A DNA stretch of 64,000 nucleotides from JABDMH01 sp965223025 (GCA_965223025.1 CBDCVP010000022.1:868001-932000); one strand, 5' to 3'. Counted from the stretch's first letter, positions 8,867 to 17,933 are shown. Notes: a model not told the origin generated them from the sequence alone. Translations and numbers: made by a program.

Positions 8867-9163
8867 GTGAAGCGAATCATTTCGAAAAGGACTTTGAGAG
8901 AATTCTGGGAACAGTATCCTGATTCCGAGGATTATCTGAAGACTTGGTATGAAACGGCTAGATTGGCAACTTGGAACACTCCAAACGAGATTAAAGAATT
9001 TTATGCAACAGTGACCATCCTGAAGAATTCAAGGGTGGTCTTTAATATTGCAGGTCACAAGTATAGATTAATAGCAAAGATTAACTATAAGAAACAATGG
9101 CTTTTCGTAAGATTCATTGGAACACACAAGGAATACGATAAAATAGATGCTGATACAATATGA
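8867..9163 (+). CDS. higB: HigB-family toxin (copy 1)
   Basis: The 98-aa protein begins at GTG and matches the HigB mRNA-interferase family: an N-terminal RTLREFWEQYPDSE segment, TWNTPNEIKEFY, VVFNIAGHKYRLIAKINY and a C-terminal FVRFIGTHKEYDKID ending. It should cleave translating mRNA and be neutralised by the HigA-like protein encoded directly downstream with a 4-bp overlap (ATGA). Toxin-first order is typical of higBA. The pair makes up a complete 873-bp cassette (8802-9674) and is repeated almost exactly at 29722. The GTG sits very close to the cassette start, so the message may have almost no leader. Confidence 0.88.
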   Translation: MKRIISKRTLREFWEQYPDSEDYLKTWYETARLATWNTPNEIKEFYATVTILKNSRVVFNIAGHKYRLIAKINYKKQWLFVRFIGTHKEYDKIDADTI

Positions 9164-9528
9164 AAACTAAAATAATTAATTCGGAACGAGAATATGACCT
9201 GGCACTTAGCCGATTAGATGAGATATTTGATGCAGGACCGACAACCAAGGATGGTCACGAAGCGGAGTTGTTAGCACTATTAATTGAGGACTATGAGTCA
9301 CGTGAACATCAAATTGAAGCACCTGATCCAATTGTAGCAATTAGAATTAGAATGGAGGAGCTTGAACTGAAACAGAAAGATCTAATTGGAATTATTGGAT
9401 CCAAAGGAATAGTTTCAGAAGTATTGAACAGGAAAAGAAAATTAACGGTTAACATGATTCGAAATTTATCTAAGAAACTGAAGATCGCAGCACAAGTTCT
9501 GATCCAAGACTACGAATTGATGAGGTAA
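9160..9528 (+). CDS. higA: HigA-family antitoxin (copy 1)
   Basis: The 122-aa protein has a C-terminal Xre-type helix-turn-helix (RIRMEELELKQKDLIGIIGSKG then VSEVLNRKRKLTVNMIRNLSKKL), the usual HigA layout. An acidic N-terminal half (LSRLDEIFDAGPTTKDGHEAEL) is shared by Bacteroidota antitoxins of this class. It overlaps the toxin gene by 4 bp. It is expected to bind HigB and to repress the pair's own promoter. It differs from the copy at 30015 at only three residues. Confidence 0.88.
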   Translation: MKTKIINSEREYDLALSRLDEIFDAGPTTKDGHEAELLALLIEDYESREHQIEAPDPIVAIRIRMEELELKQKDLIGIIGSKGIVSEVLNRKRKLTVNMIRNLSKKLKIAAQVLIQDYELMR

Positions 9529-9540
9529 CATAGGTACGCC

Positions 9541-9680
9541 AGGTAACAGGGCGCCATGATGATCATGATGCCCAAAGAGAATTTTCGTTAAAATGAAATA
9601 TGCAGACTCAATTGATAAACTAGTCTTAGTGGATATCATCGGATAAGGGCATCACGACACATGCGCCCAAAGCGTTAGCC
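9541..9680 (+). other. attC site (140 bp) of HigBA cassette 1
   Basis: R'' AGGTAAC (9541-9547) is the exact complement of the cassette's opening core GTTACCT (8801). R' is GTTAGCC (9674-9680). Arms GGGCGCCATG and CATGCGCCC pair, followed by ATGATGCCC with GGGCATCA; the terminal loop is long. Confidence 0.88.
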
Positions 9681-9702
9681 ACCAGCAAAAAACAATAATC
9701 TT

Positions 9703-10551
9703 ATGGGAAGAATGAGCGAATTAATGATTGAGATTCAGGAAAAAGAAGCCGGAGAACGAATTGCAAAAATATTAGATATATCATTCTTCGATCTCGTTGA
9801 ATTGGAATATGAAATAGAAACTGACGAAAGTAAGGATGGCCTAGTTTATAGTTATAGAATAGTGTTTTCAGAAGATTCCCCAAAAGAGATTCTTGACAAA
9901 ATTAACAGATTAGAAGATGGTCGTACAGTTTATTTGGAACCTTGGGAATTAGATGAAGAATATGATTATGATGAGCAATTCGATGCAATAACTCAAAACA
10001 AAGAATATGTTCAAAAATATAAAGACGAGATTGCGAATCTTGAGGTGCTTACACATTTAAAAATGCCAGATGAAGTACTTAAAGCCGTTCTAAACAGACA
10101 AATGTTTATTGGAATAATTGGGACAATGGAAACATTTTTAGCGGACGTATTTATAAATCTGACTTTTGATAATGACAAATATTTTAGAAATTTTATCGAA
10201 AATCATCCAGAATTCCGAAAAAGAAAATTTGAGCTTAAAGAAATCTTTGAACAATCTGACAAGTTAAAAGAAACAGCTAAAAAGGTAATGCTCGATACAA
10301 TATACCATAATTTGCCCACGGTTAGAGAAATGTATCGTGACACTTTCGAAATTGATTTTCCAAAAATAAAAGACACATACAAACACGTATTGAAAAGGCA
10401 CGATTTAGTTCATCGAAATGGAAAAACCAAAGAAGGAGAAGATGTAATCACAGATGAAAAGGCAATTGAGGAATTAATTAAAGCAGTAAATGAACTTGTA
10501 TACAGTGTTGCTAAAGAACTTGACTTATTAAAGCCAGTGGCTAACAAGTGA
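9703..10551 (+). CDS. HEPN-domain protein, possible RNase effector
   Basis: The 282-aa protein has an all-helical C-terminal half carrying Arg232-HDLV-His237 (RHDLVHRNGKT), the R-x4-H motif of HEPN ribonucleases. It is preceded by MFIGIIGTMETFLADVF, the usual first HEPN helix. The N-terminal 100 residues are acidic and beta-like, with no recognised fold. It occupies a 926-bp cassette alone, with no obvious antitoxin. HEPN proteins act as RNases in toxin-antitoxin and anti-phage systems, so a defence role is plausible inference. The gene's last codons (VANK stop) run into its attC. Confidence 0.7.
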   Translation: MGRMSELMIEIQEKEAGERIAKILDISFFDLVELEYEIETDESKDGLVYSYRIVFSEDSPKEILDKINRLEDGRTVYLEPWELDEEYDYDEQFDAITQNKEYVQKYKDEIANLEVLTHLKMPDEVLKAVLNRQMFIGIIGTMETFLADVFINLTFDNDKYFRNFIENHPEFRKRKFELKEIFEQSDKLKETAKKVMLDTIYHNLPTVREMYRDTFEIDFPKIKDTYKHVLKRHDLVHRNGKTKEGEDVITDEKAIEELIKAVNELVYSVAKELDLLKPVANK

Positions 10552-10606
10552 TATAAGATCAGACTTGCTATCGCTGCGTCCGCTCCATATCACAAAACCG
10601 TTATGG
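10539..10606 (+). other. attC site (68 bp) of the HEPN cassette
   Basis: R'' GGCTAAC (10539-10545) is the exact complement of the opening core GTTAGCC at 9674. R' is GTTATGG (10600-10606). Arms GTGATAT and ATATCAC pair perfectly. The loop contains GCTATCGC, a word repeated in several attC sites of this array. Confidence 0.9.
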
Positions 10607-10647
10607 GCAATTGTGATGATATAATAAAAACAAGCAAAATGTAAAAT

Positions 10648-11187
10648 ATGCAAAGGGCTGCGACAATAAAAGACTTCTATCGGATACTGCGAAAGAATTT
10701 ACCGATTCTTCTCATGTATCTATTTATTTGGCTTGCCTTCCCGATCTTTGCAATTTTTAGTGCTAATGAGTTGCTTCCGATCTTTAGTTTAATATATCAA
10801 ATACTAGGCATTGCATTATTATACTTAGATGAAAGATTTAAAATGAAAAGGAATTCATGGAGATTTCCAAAATCAAATTCCTTCTATCATAACATCTTGA
10901 AATCCCCCGAAATGGTTTTATACGCCCTAAAACAGATATTTCGATACTGGTTTAATCCACCGAAGAAAGATTGCAATCTGGATGTTGCGATTTCGAGAAC
11001 AGACATAGATCATGATTACAAAGAAATAGACGATGAAGATAAGAAGAACAGAGCAAGAATTATTTCAATGGAAAGTGACCTTAGTTCTTTGAGATATTTT
11101 TCAGAAGTCAGGAAAGCTGGCTACCTTTTATTGGCAACAGGATTCCTACTTCAGTTTTTTGCGATTGTTATGATTCAAAATTATTAA
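10648..11187 (+). CDS. Membrane protein of unknown function
   Basis: The 179-aa protein has two hydrophobic segments near the N-terminus (about residues 17-35 and 40-58) and a third near the C-terminus (about 155-175). A charged region between them is presumably cytoplasmic and contains a short acidic helix (DIDHDYKEIDDEDKKNR). No family was recognised. It shares a 1200-bp cassette with the HEPN-like gene 26 bp downstream. A membrane protein paired with an RNase-like protein could form a two-component abortive system, but nothing in the sequence proves it. Confidence 0.6.
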   Translation: MQRAATIKDFYRILRKNLPILLMYLFIWLAFPIFAIFSANELLPIFSLIYQILGIALLYLDERFKMKRNSWRFPKSNSFYHNILKSPEMVLYALKQIFRYWFNPPKKDCNLDVAISRTDIDHDYKEIDDEDKKNRARIISMESDLSSLRYFSEVRKAGYLLLATGFLLQFFAIVMIQNY

Positions 11188-11212
11188 TACTATGAGTCCT
11201 CTTATTTAAGAA

Positions 11213-11743
11213 ATGAAAACCATTAACAATAACTATAATGTCATCCTTGATGAAATTGAAGACTGTCTGAAAAAGGCAAGAATAATTCCATGCTTGATTT
11301 TAATATATTCGACAATTGACAGTTTTAGTTCACTTGCCAACAGATCAGAACAAAAGGGAAGAAAAGTGTTCATGGATTGGGTCCGAGAATGGATGCTTAG
11401 GAGTAGCTCTTTAGGTTGTAATGAAACCGATATTTATGCTGCCAGATGTGGATTACTTCATCAAAATATAAGTGATTCTGATTTGTCAAGATCAGGAAAG
11501 GCGAGGAGAATTTTCTATTGCTGGGGTCAATCTGATATGCGAATTCTTGAGGAATCGATAAGAAGAAAAAGAAGTCAGGATTCAATTGTCGTTTTAAGGA
11601 TTGAAGATCTGATAAATTCCCTTAAAAAAGCGATTAGCTCAAACATTAATGAAATCCAAAAGGATAAAGAGTGGAAAGCAGATTTTGCAAATAAGGGAAG
11701 AAAGTATTTTGTAAACATAATCCATGAATATAAAAGCCCATAA
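11213..11743 (+). CDS. HEPN-like helical protein
   Basis: The 176-aa helical protein contains Arg78-CGLL-His83 in DIYAARCGLLHQNISDSD. This R-x4-H arrangement inside an AARCGLLH context is common to a HEPN-like group. The preceding helix, IYSTIDSFSSLA, and DWVREWML fit the helical bundle. It is the second gene of the cassette, 26 bp after the membrane protein. Together with the previous cassette, two neighbouring cassettes carry HEPN-type motifs. RNase activity is not shown; the stop codon overlaps the attC R''. Confidence 0.6.
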   Translation: MKTINNNYNVILDEIEDCLKKARIIPCLILIYSTIDSFSSLANRSEQKGRKVFMDWVREWMLRSSSLGCNETDIYAARCGLLHQNISDSDLSRSGKARRIFYCWGQSDMRILEESIRRKRSQDSIVVLRIEDLINSLKKAISSNINEIQKDKEWKADFANKGRKYFVNIIHEYKSP

Positions 11744-11806
11744 CATGCGATCATGACATCAGCTGGGCTATCGCCACAGCCGCTGCATATCGCCGGAACG
11801 TTGTAT
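11738..11806 (+). other. attC site (69 bp)
   Basis: R'' CCATAAC (11738-11744) is the exact complement of the opening core GTTATGG at 10600. R' is GTTGTAT (11800-11806). Between them GCGAT pairs with ATCGC, and the loop has GGCTATCGCC. Confidence 0.85.
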
Positions 11807-11861
11807 GCTATGAAAAAGTTGAAGTGATTCAGAATTGACAATTAACGAGTAGAAATTTACA

Positions 11862-13010
11862 ATGGGAATACCTCCAAAATTATATAAATATCAATCTTAT
11901 AACCAGTATTCACTTGCAAACTTAAAGAACAATCAGATCTATTTTAATGCTCCAAGGAACTTCAACGATCCATACGATTGTCTGCATGCATTGGAATTTA
12001 CACGCCTTTCCATTGATCTGATCGAAAGAATCTATGCTAAGTCAAGTCCTCCTAACGAGAGGATGAAAACTCTCGTATCGAGAATCCTTCAAGATAAAAT
12101 TACTCCAGCTGAACTTGTTGAATTCTACGATAACAATTCAAAGAATAACGGCAAGTTCAAGAAGGTTTTAGATCCAGCTTTTGGAATAGATCCTTCTCAA
12201 TACATATCTAACCTGCGCCAAATGATAATTGAGGTGGACCAGTTCGCACTTTTCAAACAAATTGCCAACCAGGCAATTGAGGAGAATGCGAACAATACTG
12301 TCAACAGAATTATCGATGAACTGAGATTTAAAATGGCTTCGGATCATGGAATTAGTTGCTTTTCTGAAGTATATGATGACATGCTAATGTGGTCATACTA
12401 TGCCGATGGACATAAAGGGTATTGTCTGGAATTTGATACCTCGGAAGATCCCTTTTTCAATGCAAAAAGGGTGAACTACGTAGATAAAATACCCCCTTTC
12501 AATGCAGCAGATTTACTAGAGGAAAAAGGAGAATCAGCAGATGTCATAAATATCTTTCTAGCAACTAAATTCAAGGGTTGGAGTCATGAACGCGAATGGA
12601 GAATTATTCATAAAGAGGCATCTAAGTTATATACTTACAAATCACGGTCCCTGACTGGAATATTTCTTGGAACAAACATAGATAGCACAACTTTAGAAAT
12701 TTTGCTCATAATCCTGAAGGCGCAGAATCCTTATGTGAAATTCTACAAGATGGAGAAACTGCCTCAAAAATTTGCGGTGGAGGCAAAGCCTGTAAATTAC
12801 TCAACACATCTAGAGGCTCAAGAAACTTTCACCAATTACATTAAAAATAGATTTGGAAAAAGGAAATTTACCATGAAACATATATTGGATCTAGGAGAAT
12901 TAGGTATGCCTGAGGAATTGATCTCAGTATTTGTAGAAAATTTAAAAAATCTCAATATATTAAAAGTTGAAGGTCAAGAAATGCAAGTTATCCAAAACAT
13001 GAATGACTAG
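11862..13010 (+). CDS. DUF2971-family protein
   Basis: The 382-aa protein matches DUF2971 in order: LYKYQSYNQYSLANLKNNQIYFNAPRNFNDPYDC, then ISCFSEVYDDMLMWSYYADGHKGYCLEFD, then KGWSHEREWRII. These motifs sit at about residues 5-38, 165-195 and 245-258. The C-terminal 100 residues form an extra helical region. DUF2971 proteins are widespread in accessory and defence-type islands, but their biochemical activity is not settled. It is the only gene of a 1364-bp cassette. Confidence 0.8.
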   Translation: MGIPPKLYKYQSYNQYSLANLKNNQIYFNAPRNFNDPYDCLHALEFTRLSIDLIERIYAKSSPPNERMKTLVSRILQDKITPAELVEFYDNNSKNNGKFKKVLDPAFGIDPSQYISNLRQMIIEVDQFALFKQIANQAIEENANNTVNRIIDELRFKMASDHGISCFSEVYDDMLMWSYYADGHKGYCLEFDTSEDPFFNAKRVNYVDKIPPFNAADLLEEKGESADVINIFLATKFKGWSHEREWRIIHKEASKLYTYKSRSLTGIFLGTNIDSTTLEILLIILKAQNPYVKFYKMEKLPQKFAVEAKPVNYSTHLEAQETFTNYIKNRFGKRKFTMKHILDLGELGMPEELISVFVENLKNLNILKVEGQEMQVIQNMND

Positions 13011-13021
13011 TAGATCACAGC

Positions 13022-13170
13022 ATACAACATGGGCTCATGACGGCATGCTGGCAATAGCGGTCTTTATGCTTGATCAAATGTATAGAAATAGTTAAATTAT
13101 ACTCGATGGCATGAATGAGTGCTTTCAAATCCGCTTGCCAGCACGACCGCATAGCCCAGAACCGTTAGCA
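13022..13170 (+). other. attC site (149 bp) of the DUF2971 cassette
   Basis: R'' ATACAAC (13022-13028) is the exact complement of the opening core GTTGTAT at 11800. R' is GTTAGCA (13164-13170). Arms ATGGGCT/AGCCCA and GCTGGCAA/TTGCCAGC pair around a long loop. Confidence 0.85.
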
Positions 13171-13187
13171 CCCATAAAAAATAAATA

Positions 13188-13867
13188 ATGAGTAAAATGC
13201 CATTAATACTACTAATTGTTCTGACTTGTATTTCCTGCGAAAACAGAAATCAATTAGAAGTAGCATTTGAAAATCAATTGCCCGAAACTGATCTAAGAGC
13301 ACTAAGCAGAATTGTGAACTCCTTTGATAATTTTATAAAGAATGAATTTAAAGGAAATACTGATCAATTCTTGTCACAAATCGAAATGAACAAGCAGATT
13401 CTAAGCAAGTCAAAAAAACAAGAGTACTGTGAACTTGCCATAATGTTTGATGAAAGTACTTTAGAAATCAAAATGTCAAATATGATTCAGTTTACGTATC
13501 AGAATCTGGAAGTATCATCACAATACAACAACCTGAAGACGTTTCTGACGATGAATTGCAACTTGATGAAGAAATCAGCATTCTACCACCTGGACGCACA
13601 ATTGAAGAGGAAATAGAAATGATAAAAAATAGGGGTTATCAGAGATTCATATCAGCAAGTAGTTTTACAGCGGCATTATCTAAAACCATGAATGAAAATA
13701 TTGAAATAATGGAGTATGTAGATGCAAAAGATGCCGTAGGTTTTTTAAATCCCCAAAGAATGGCATCATCAATTTTAAAAAGCGAAATAGATGTGAACAA
13801 CTATTTTATAAAGAGAATAATTGCAATTGAACTATTTATCAAACAAATTAAAAGTGAAGTCGAGTAG
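13188..13867 (+). pseudogene. Lipoprotein gene with an internal frameshift, 3' end altered by intron 2
   Basis: The N-terminus is a lipoprotein signal (LILLIVLTCISCEN, lipobox Cys). The first frame runs from 13188 to 13616. From about 13490 the second frame continues sensibly as YVSESGSIITIQQPEDVSDD and on to ELFIKQIKSE, so a 1-nt change near 13488-13495 split a gene of about 225 codons. Intron 2 begins exactly at a codon boundary at 13859 and supplies GTC GAG TAG as a new ending. Without the intron the frame would end NWT-stop within the attC core at 15817. A sequencing error cannot be excluded. Confidence 0.65.
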
Positions 13868-15810
13868 AGCAGGGAAGTAAATAGTCACTTCCCCACCCTC
13901 TCACAGAACGGTACGTGAACCTCTCGATTCATACCGCTCTTCAGGATTAGAATATTACGGTGCAAATCCGTACTTCCAATGTTCAAATAAATTCGGATAG
14001 GATTTATAAATATCCACAAGGTAGGCTCGGGCCTGTGACCAGCGACGCCTAAATCTCTTGTGTTTATTCATTACCCATCGAATCAATCTGACATTGAGAG
14101 CATGGAATACCGGCCGCATGCAGTACAGACGAAAATGACCATAGTAGTAGATCCAGCCCCGGATTATAGCGGCTTTCTGGTAAGCAATATCTTCCAGCTC
14201 AGCTCCAGTAGCCCGGTGGATTTTCCACTTCATGATTTGTTGCACCAAGCGCTTCTTCGCTCTTCGGCTTATACTCGCAGCATAGCCAACCCATAAACTC
14301 CCCTTGCCATCTTCACCCCGTTGATACATGCGATCTGGTCTGAAGGTAAAGCCCAGAAAGTCAAAGCTAACATGCTTGTCATACTTGCCTCGACGATTTG
14401 ACTGCTTGCAGTACACTATTTTCGTCTTGTCGGGGTGCAGTTCCAGTTTACAGTCTGCCAGACGCTCCCTGATTCGGTTGCGTATATACCTGGCCTCTGT
14501 TTCGTTCTTGCAGTGTACGATGATATCATCTGCGTATCGCTCCCATCGGATGGTCCCATATTTGGTATTGGCATAGTGCTTCTCCATCCACGCGTCAAAG
14601 ACCACGTGCAGAAACATATTGGCCAGCAAGGGACTGATCACACCACCCTGTGGTGTCCCTTTGTCCCTATCCATCACATCGCCATCAGGCAATTGGATCG
14701 ATACTTTCAACCATCGCTCCACATACATTAATATCCATGGTTCGCTAAAGTAGTGGCGAACCACCTGCATCATTAAGCCATGATCAATGTTGTCAAAGAA
14801 TCCTTTGATATCCATGTCTATCACCCAGCGATACTCATGGCAGCGCTGTTGACATCTTTCTAAGGCTTCATGTGCCGAACGATTGGGCCTGTACCCGTAA
14901 CTGTCTATGTGAAATATCGGATCCATCACCGGTTCCATTACCGATAAGACCACCTGTTGGGCAACCCGATCTGATATGGTCGGTATGCCTAGTCTGCGAT
15001 ATTTCCCATCTGCCTTTGGTATGTCTACAGCTCGCACCTCCCGCGGAAAATAGCTCCCCGATGCCATCCGATTCCATAGCTTGTAAAGTTCTTCCGACTT
15101 ATGTGCATCCATGTATGACATATCCTTGCCATCCACTCCAGCTGCACCTCCGTTGGACTTTACTTTTCGGTACGCTGATTCCACCATCTCAGGGGTAATC
15201 GGCTGCGACTTACCTCGTAAAAATTCCGTCTCAAATAAATTCATCTTCCCTAATAATTTAGGTTGTGAAATTCTGTAAACTAATAATCCTGTATGTCCCT
15301 TCGCTAGCCTCCAGTTTCCTGCAGATTCTTACACTACTACGGACATATCCGCCACACCTCCACTCCTTTGAGTCAGAGATGCTTCACCTGTTCCGATTTC
15401 AAGCCCAATGCTAAGTCCTGCCGCCTTAATACCGCCTGCCGTGTAGTCTATAAAGCTCAAGCACTCGTATCTACACTCTTCGTCGGGAAACGCCACTCCC
15501 TCCTTTTGACAGAATCTGTCCACTTCTATTTCCCTGAAAAAAAATCCAATGAAATTATCCATGGGTTATTTTCGACACTTCTTCGAACGGTTCACTTTCG
15601 TTCAGCTCTTAGCGTCATACTGCAATAAGTCGCTCAGCACCAACCCGTGAAAGGTAAGCACCACTCATCCGTTTGATAGGTCTGCTTGAATCAGTCCCTA
15701 TCGATGGGCCAACCATTTAATCCAGAATCGAGAATTAAATGGCTTCCATCATCTTGAAATCAGCATCCACCTTTTCGCTATCTTTATAACAATGGTGGTT
15801 CAGGTCACAC
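13859..15810 (-). mobile_element. Group IIC-type intron, copy 2 (1952 bp)
   Basis: It has the same ends and length as copy 1 (5' GTGTGACC at 15810, 3' CTACTCGAC at 13859). The 5' junction lies 6 nt beyond the attC core ACCTAAC at 15817-15823. Only scattered substitutions distinguish it from copy 1, so the insertions are recent. Confidence 0.9.
13955..15244 (-). CDS. ltrA: Group II intron reverse transcriptase/maturase, copy 2
   Basis: The 429-aa protein is intact and differs from copy 1 at two residues that I can see (Pro-Ile-Ser to Pro-Ile-Thr near residue 17, and a Tyr to His in NKHKRFRRRW). All RT motifs, including RYADDIIVHC, are retained. It is one of the two possible trans-acting sources of maturase for copies 3 and 4. 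Confidence 0.92.
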   Translation of the reverse strand: MNLFETEFLRGKSQPITPEMVESAYRKVKSNGGAAGVDGKDMSYMDAHKSEELYKLWNRMASGSYFPREVRAVDIPKADGKYRRLGIPTISDRVAQQVVLSVMEPVMDPIFHIDSYGYRPNRSAHEALERCQQRCHEYRWVIDMDIKGFFDNIDHGLMMQVVRHYFSEPWILMYVERWLKVSIQLPDGDVMDRDKGTPQGGVISPLLANMFLHVVFDAWMEKHYANTKYGTIRWERYADDIIVHCKNETEARYIRNRIRERLADCKLELHPDKTKIVYCKQSNRRGKYDKHVSFDFLGFTFRPDRMYQRGEDGKGSLWVGYAASISRRAKKRLVQQIMKWKIHRATGAELEDIAYQKAAIIRGWIYYYGHFRLYCMRPVFHALNVRLIRWVMNKHKRFRRRWSQARAYLVDIYKSYPNLFEHWKYGFAP

Positions 15811-15816
15811 AACTGG

Positions 15817-15885
15817 ACCTAACACTTTGTAAGACGGCATGCTCGCTAATCGCGTCGCACGGCCGCTTACAATCCACCGTTCTCT
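15817..15885 (+). other. attC site (69 bp) flanked by introns on both sides
   Basis: R'' is ACCTAAC (15817-15823) and R' is GTTCTCT (15879-15885). Arms TTGTAAG and CTTACAA pair. The opening core of this cassette is GTTAGCA (13164), whose complement would be TGCTAAC, so the match is imperfect and the cassette ends may be of mixed origin. Intron 2 lies 6 nt to the left and intron 5 lies 6 nt to the right. Confidence 0.8.
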
Positions 15886-15891
15886 GCAAGC

Positions 15892-17793
15892 GTGTGTCCA
15901 GAATGAAACAATGAACCCATTTATTAATTAAACAAAGTTCATGATCAATGCTGTAAATAAGATGGAGGTGGGCCCTCCGGAGGCGCCATTCAGGTGGAGC
16001 CTTCAAATCACCTTAAGGTGCTGGGAGAGTGATTTTCTGGTGCTGAGCGTTAAGGGAAAAGGTTCCGGTGAGACGGGATCAGATACGAATAGAAAAGATG
16101 AAGCAATTGAACCTCCGATGAAGTGCCGTGAAAACGAACATTCTGTCAAAACATCGATTAGCTTGTGTTCGATGGATAATCATAGCGGGCGACCTGATAA
16201 CTGGCTATGGGGCAGACGTCATTTAGGGGGCATGATTTCTATTTAGGCTTATTTATGGAACTGGAGAAGTCAGCTAACAATGAAAAGGGAAAGCATCAAG
16301 TAGGTCAAACACCTACAAGACCGAATACCAATGGGTTAGCTGATGGCGGACTCAACCGTAGTAGTGATGAAGGGCCTGTAATGGGCTTGGAGCGAAGGGT
16401 TGGGGTTATACAGTTAGAGTTACCATTTACAACTTCCGTCAAGGAAAGGAGGATAGATAGTGATTCGACAAAGAGTATACCTATTACCAAGAAGATGGTA
16501 TGGTTAGCTTACAAGAAAGTGAAAAGTAATAGAGGGAGTGGTGGAGTAGACTTTATAAGTTTATCAGACTATGAAGAAAACTTGGAAAACAACCTTTATA
16601 AACTTTGGAATCGACTGTCCTCGGGCAGTTATTTTCCGCTCCCTGTGAGAGAGAAGGGGATCCCGAAGAAGGATGGAAAAGTGCGACTACTAGGAATACC
16701 GAGTATTTCAGATCGGATAGCTCAGCAAGTGATCAAAGATTACTTAGAGCCGAGATTTGAGGCCATATTCCACAAGAGGTCGTACGGCTATCGTCCGAGA
16801 CTCAATGCACATCACGCCTTAGAACAAGTAAGACAAAATGTAAGAAAGTTTGGCTGGGTGATCGACATGGATATCAAGGGATTCTTTGACGAGGTTTCAC
16901 ATGAATTGTTGCTGAAAGCATTAGATAAACACGTCTCAGAAAGCTGGGTCAAAATGTACATTCAACGATGGCTTGAAGCACCAGTTCAGAAAGAGACGGG
17001 AGAGCTTATGCAGAAAGATGGAAAAGGTACTCCTCAAGGAGGAGTAGTAAGTCCATTATTGGCAAATTTGTTTCTGCATTATGTATTTGACAAGTGGATT
17101 GAAGTGCACCACAAGAATGTGAGTTTTGTGCGTTATGCTGATGACATCATTGTTCATTGTGGGACAAAATCAGAAGCGGAGGCACTACTGAGCTCAATTG
17201 ATGCACGAATGAGGAGTTGTCATTTACGGCTACACGAAACGAAGACCAAGATTGTATTCTGTAAGAAAGGCAATAAATGGTCAAGCCATGATGTAGTAAG
17301 TTTTGACTTTCTTGGGTACAGCTTTCAGCCACGGTCAACAGCCACGAAGAACGGACAAATGTTCCTTGGCTATGATTGTGCAATTAGCAAAGCTAGTACA
17401 AAGAAGATTGCAGCAACTATTAGAGACTCTAGATTTCAAAGGTGGACGGAGCGAAGTATAAAAGAAGTTGCTGACCACTTCAATCCTAAACTGCGTGGGT
17501 GGATTAACTACTACGGAAAATTTAGGATAAGAAATCTCAACAGAATCTGTAAAATCTTTAATCGAAGGCTAACTGATTGGGTAAGAAATAGGTTTAAGAG
17601 ACTGAATAAATCCTATATTAAAGCGTGTAAATGGCTTAGAGAATACAAGTCGAAAGATCCAGATCTCTTTGTGCATTGGCGCATAGGTTTTATTAACTCT
17701 TAATAACTCTGTATAACAAGAGCCGTATGATGGGAGACTATCACGTACGGTTCTGTGAGAGGCTTGAGGTGAAACCCCTCTGGTCTACTTGAC
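15892..17793 (+). mobile_element. Group II intron, second type, plus strand (1902 bp)
   Basis: It starts GTGTGTCC at 15892 and ends CTACTTGAC at 17793, close to the 3' end of the other introns. Domain V is at 17720-17753 (GAGCCGTATGAT...ACGTACGGTTC, 34 nt), followed by a domain VI hairpin. Domain I-III RNA fills 15892-16254. The 5' junction is 6 nt after the R' core GTTCTCT on the plus strand, the same geometry as copies 1-4 have on the minus strand. Confidence 0.88.
16255..17703 (+). CDS. ltrA: Group II intron reverse transcriptase/maturase, second type
   Basis: The frame is open from 16207, but ATG 16255 (MELEKSANNEKGK) is a more natural start, giving 482 aa. RT motifs are KGIPKKDGKVRLLGIPSISD, YGYRPRLNAHHAL, DMDIKGFFDEVSH, TPQGGVVSPLLANLFLH and catalytic RYADDIIVHC. 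The X domain contains RGWINYYGKF. It is clearly related to copies 1-4 but diverged, and has an N-terminal extension of about 60 residues. No endonuclease domain is visible. The gene appears intact. Confidence 0.9.
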   Translation: MELEKSANNEKGKHQVGQTPTRPNTNGLADGGLNRSSDEGPVMGLERRVGVIQLELPFTTSVKERRIDSDSTKSIPITKKMVWLAYKKVKSNRGSGGVDFISLSDYEENLENNLYKLWNRLSSGSYFPLPVREKGIPKKDGKVRLLGIPSISDRIAQQVIKDYLEPRFEAIFHKRSYGYRPRLNAHHALEQVRQNVRKFGWVIDMDIKGFFDEVSHELLLKALDKHVSESWVKMYIQRWLEAPVQKETGELMQKDGKGTPQGGVVSPLLANLFLHYVFDKWIEVHHKNVSFVRYADDIIVHCGTKSEAEALLSSIDARMRSCHLRLHETKTKIVFCKKGNKWSSHDVVSFDFLGYSFQPRSTATKNGQMFLGYDCAISKASTKKIAATIRDSRFQRWTERSIKEVADHFNPKLRGWINYYGKFRIRNLNRICKIFNRRLTDWVRNRFKRLNKSYIKACKWLREYKSKDPDLFVHWRIGFINS

Positions 17794-17811
17794 TAAAGAA
17801 GCCCGCCCGCA

Positions 17812-17847
17812 AGAGCAAAGAGTGCTATCGCACACATTGCTCTTTTT
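17812..17847 (+). terminator. Intrinsic terminator at the start of the 9.4-kb cassette
   Basis: AGAGCAA pairs with TTGCTCT, enclosing a second stem GTGC-TATC-GCAC, and is followed by a T run. It lies just after intron 5 and before the first AraC gene, so it could insulate the large cassette from upstream transcription. Confidence 0.6.
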
Positions 17848-17873
17848 GCCAACCCCAAAAAGAAAAAACCTTA

Positions 17874-17933
17874 ATTCGTGTAAACCAATCAGCGTTTTGT
17901 GTTAGCGTATTCAGATCAAAACAAAGACCTTTG
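17874..17933 (+). promoter_or_regulatory. Activator-type promoter with two direct repeats (type I)
   Basis: Related half-sites ATTCGTGTAAACC (17874) and TTTTGTGTTAGCG (17895) are direct repeats exactly 21 bp apart. The -7 box GACCTTTG (17926-17933) follows 19 bp after the second repeat ends. No TTG stands 20 nt upstream of the -7 box, consistent with activation by an AraC-type protein. The same layout recurs at 21257. Confidence 0.6.

Noticed and set aside
17812..17847. An attC at the start of the large cassette
   Set aside because: The hairpin contains GCTATCGC-like sequence, but no R'' or R' core flanks it and it is followed by a T run; it is called a terminator.
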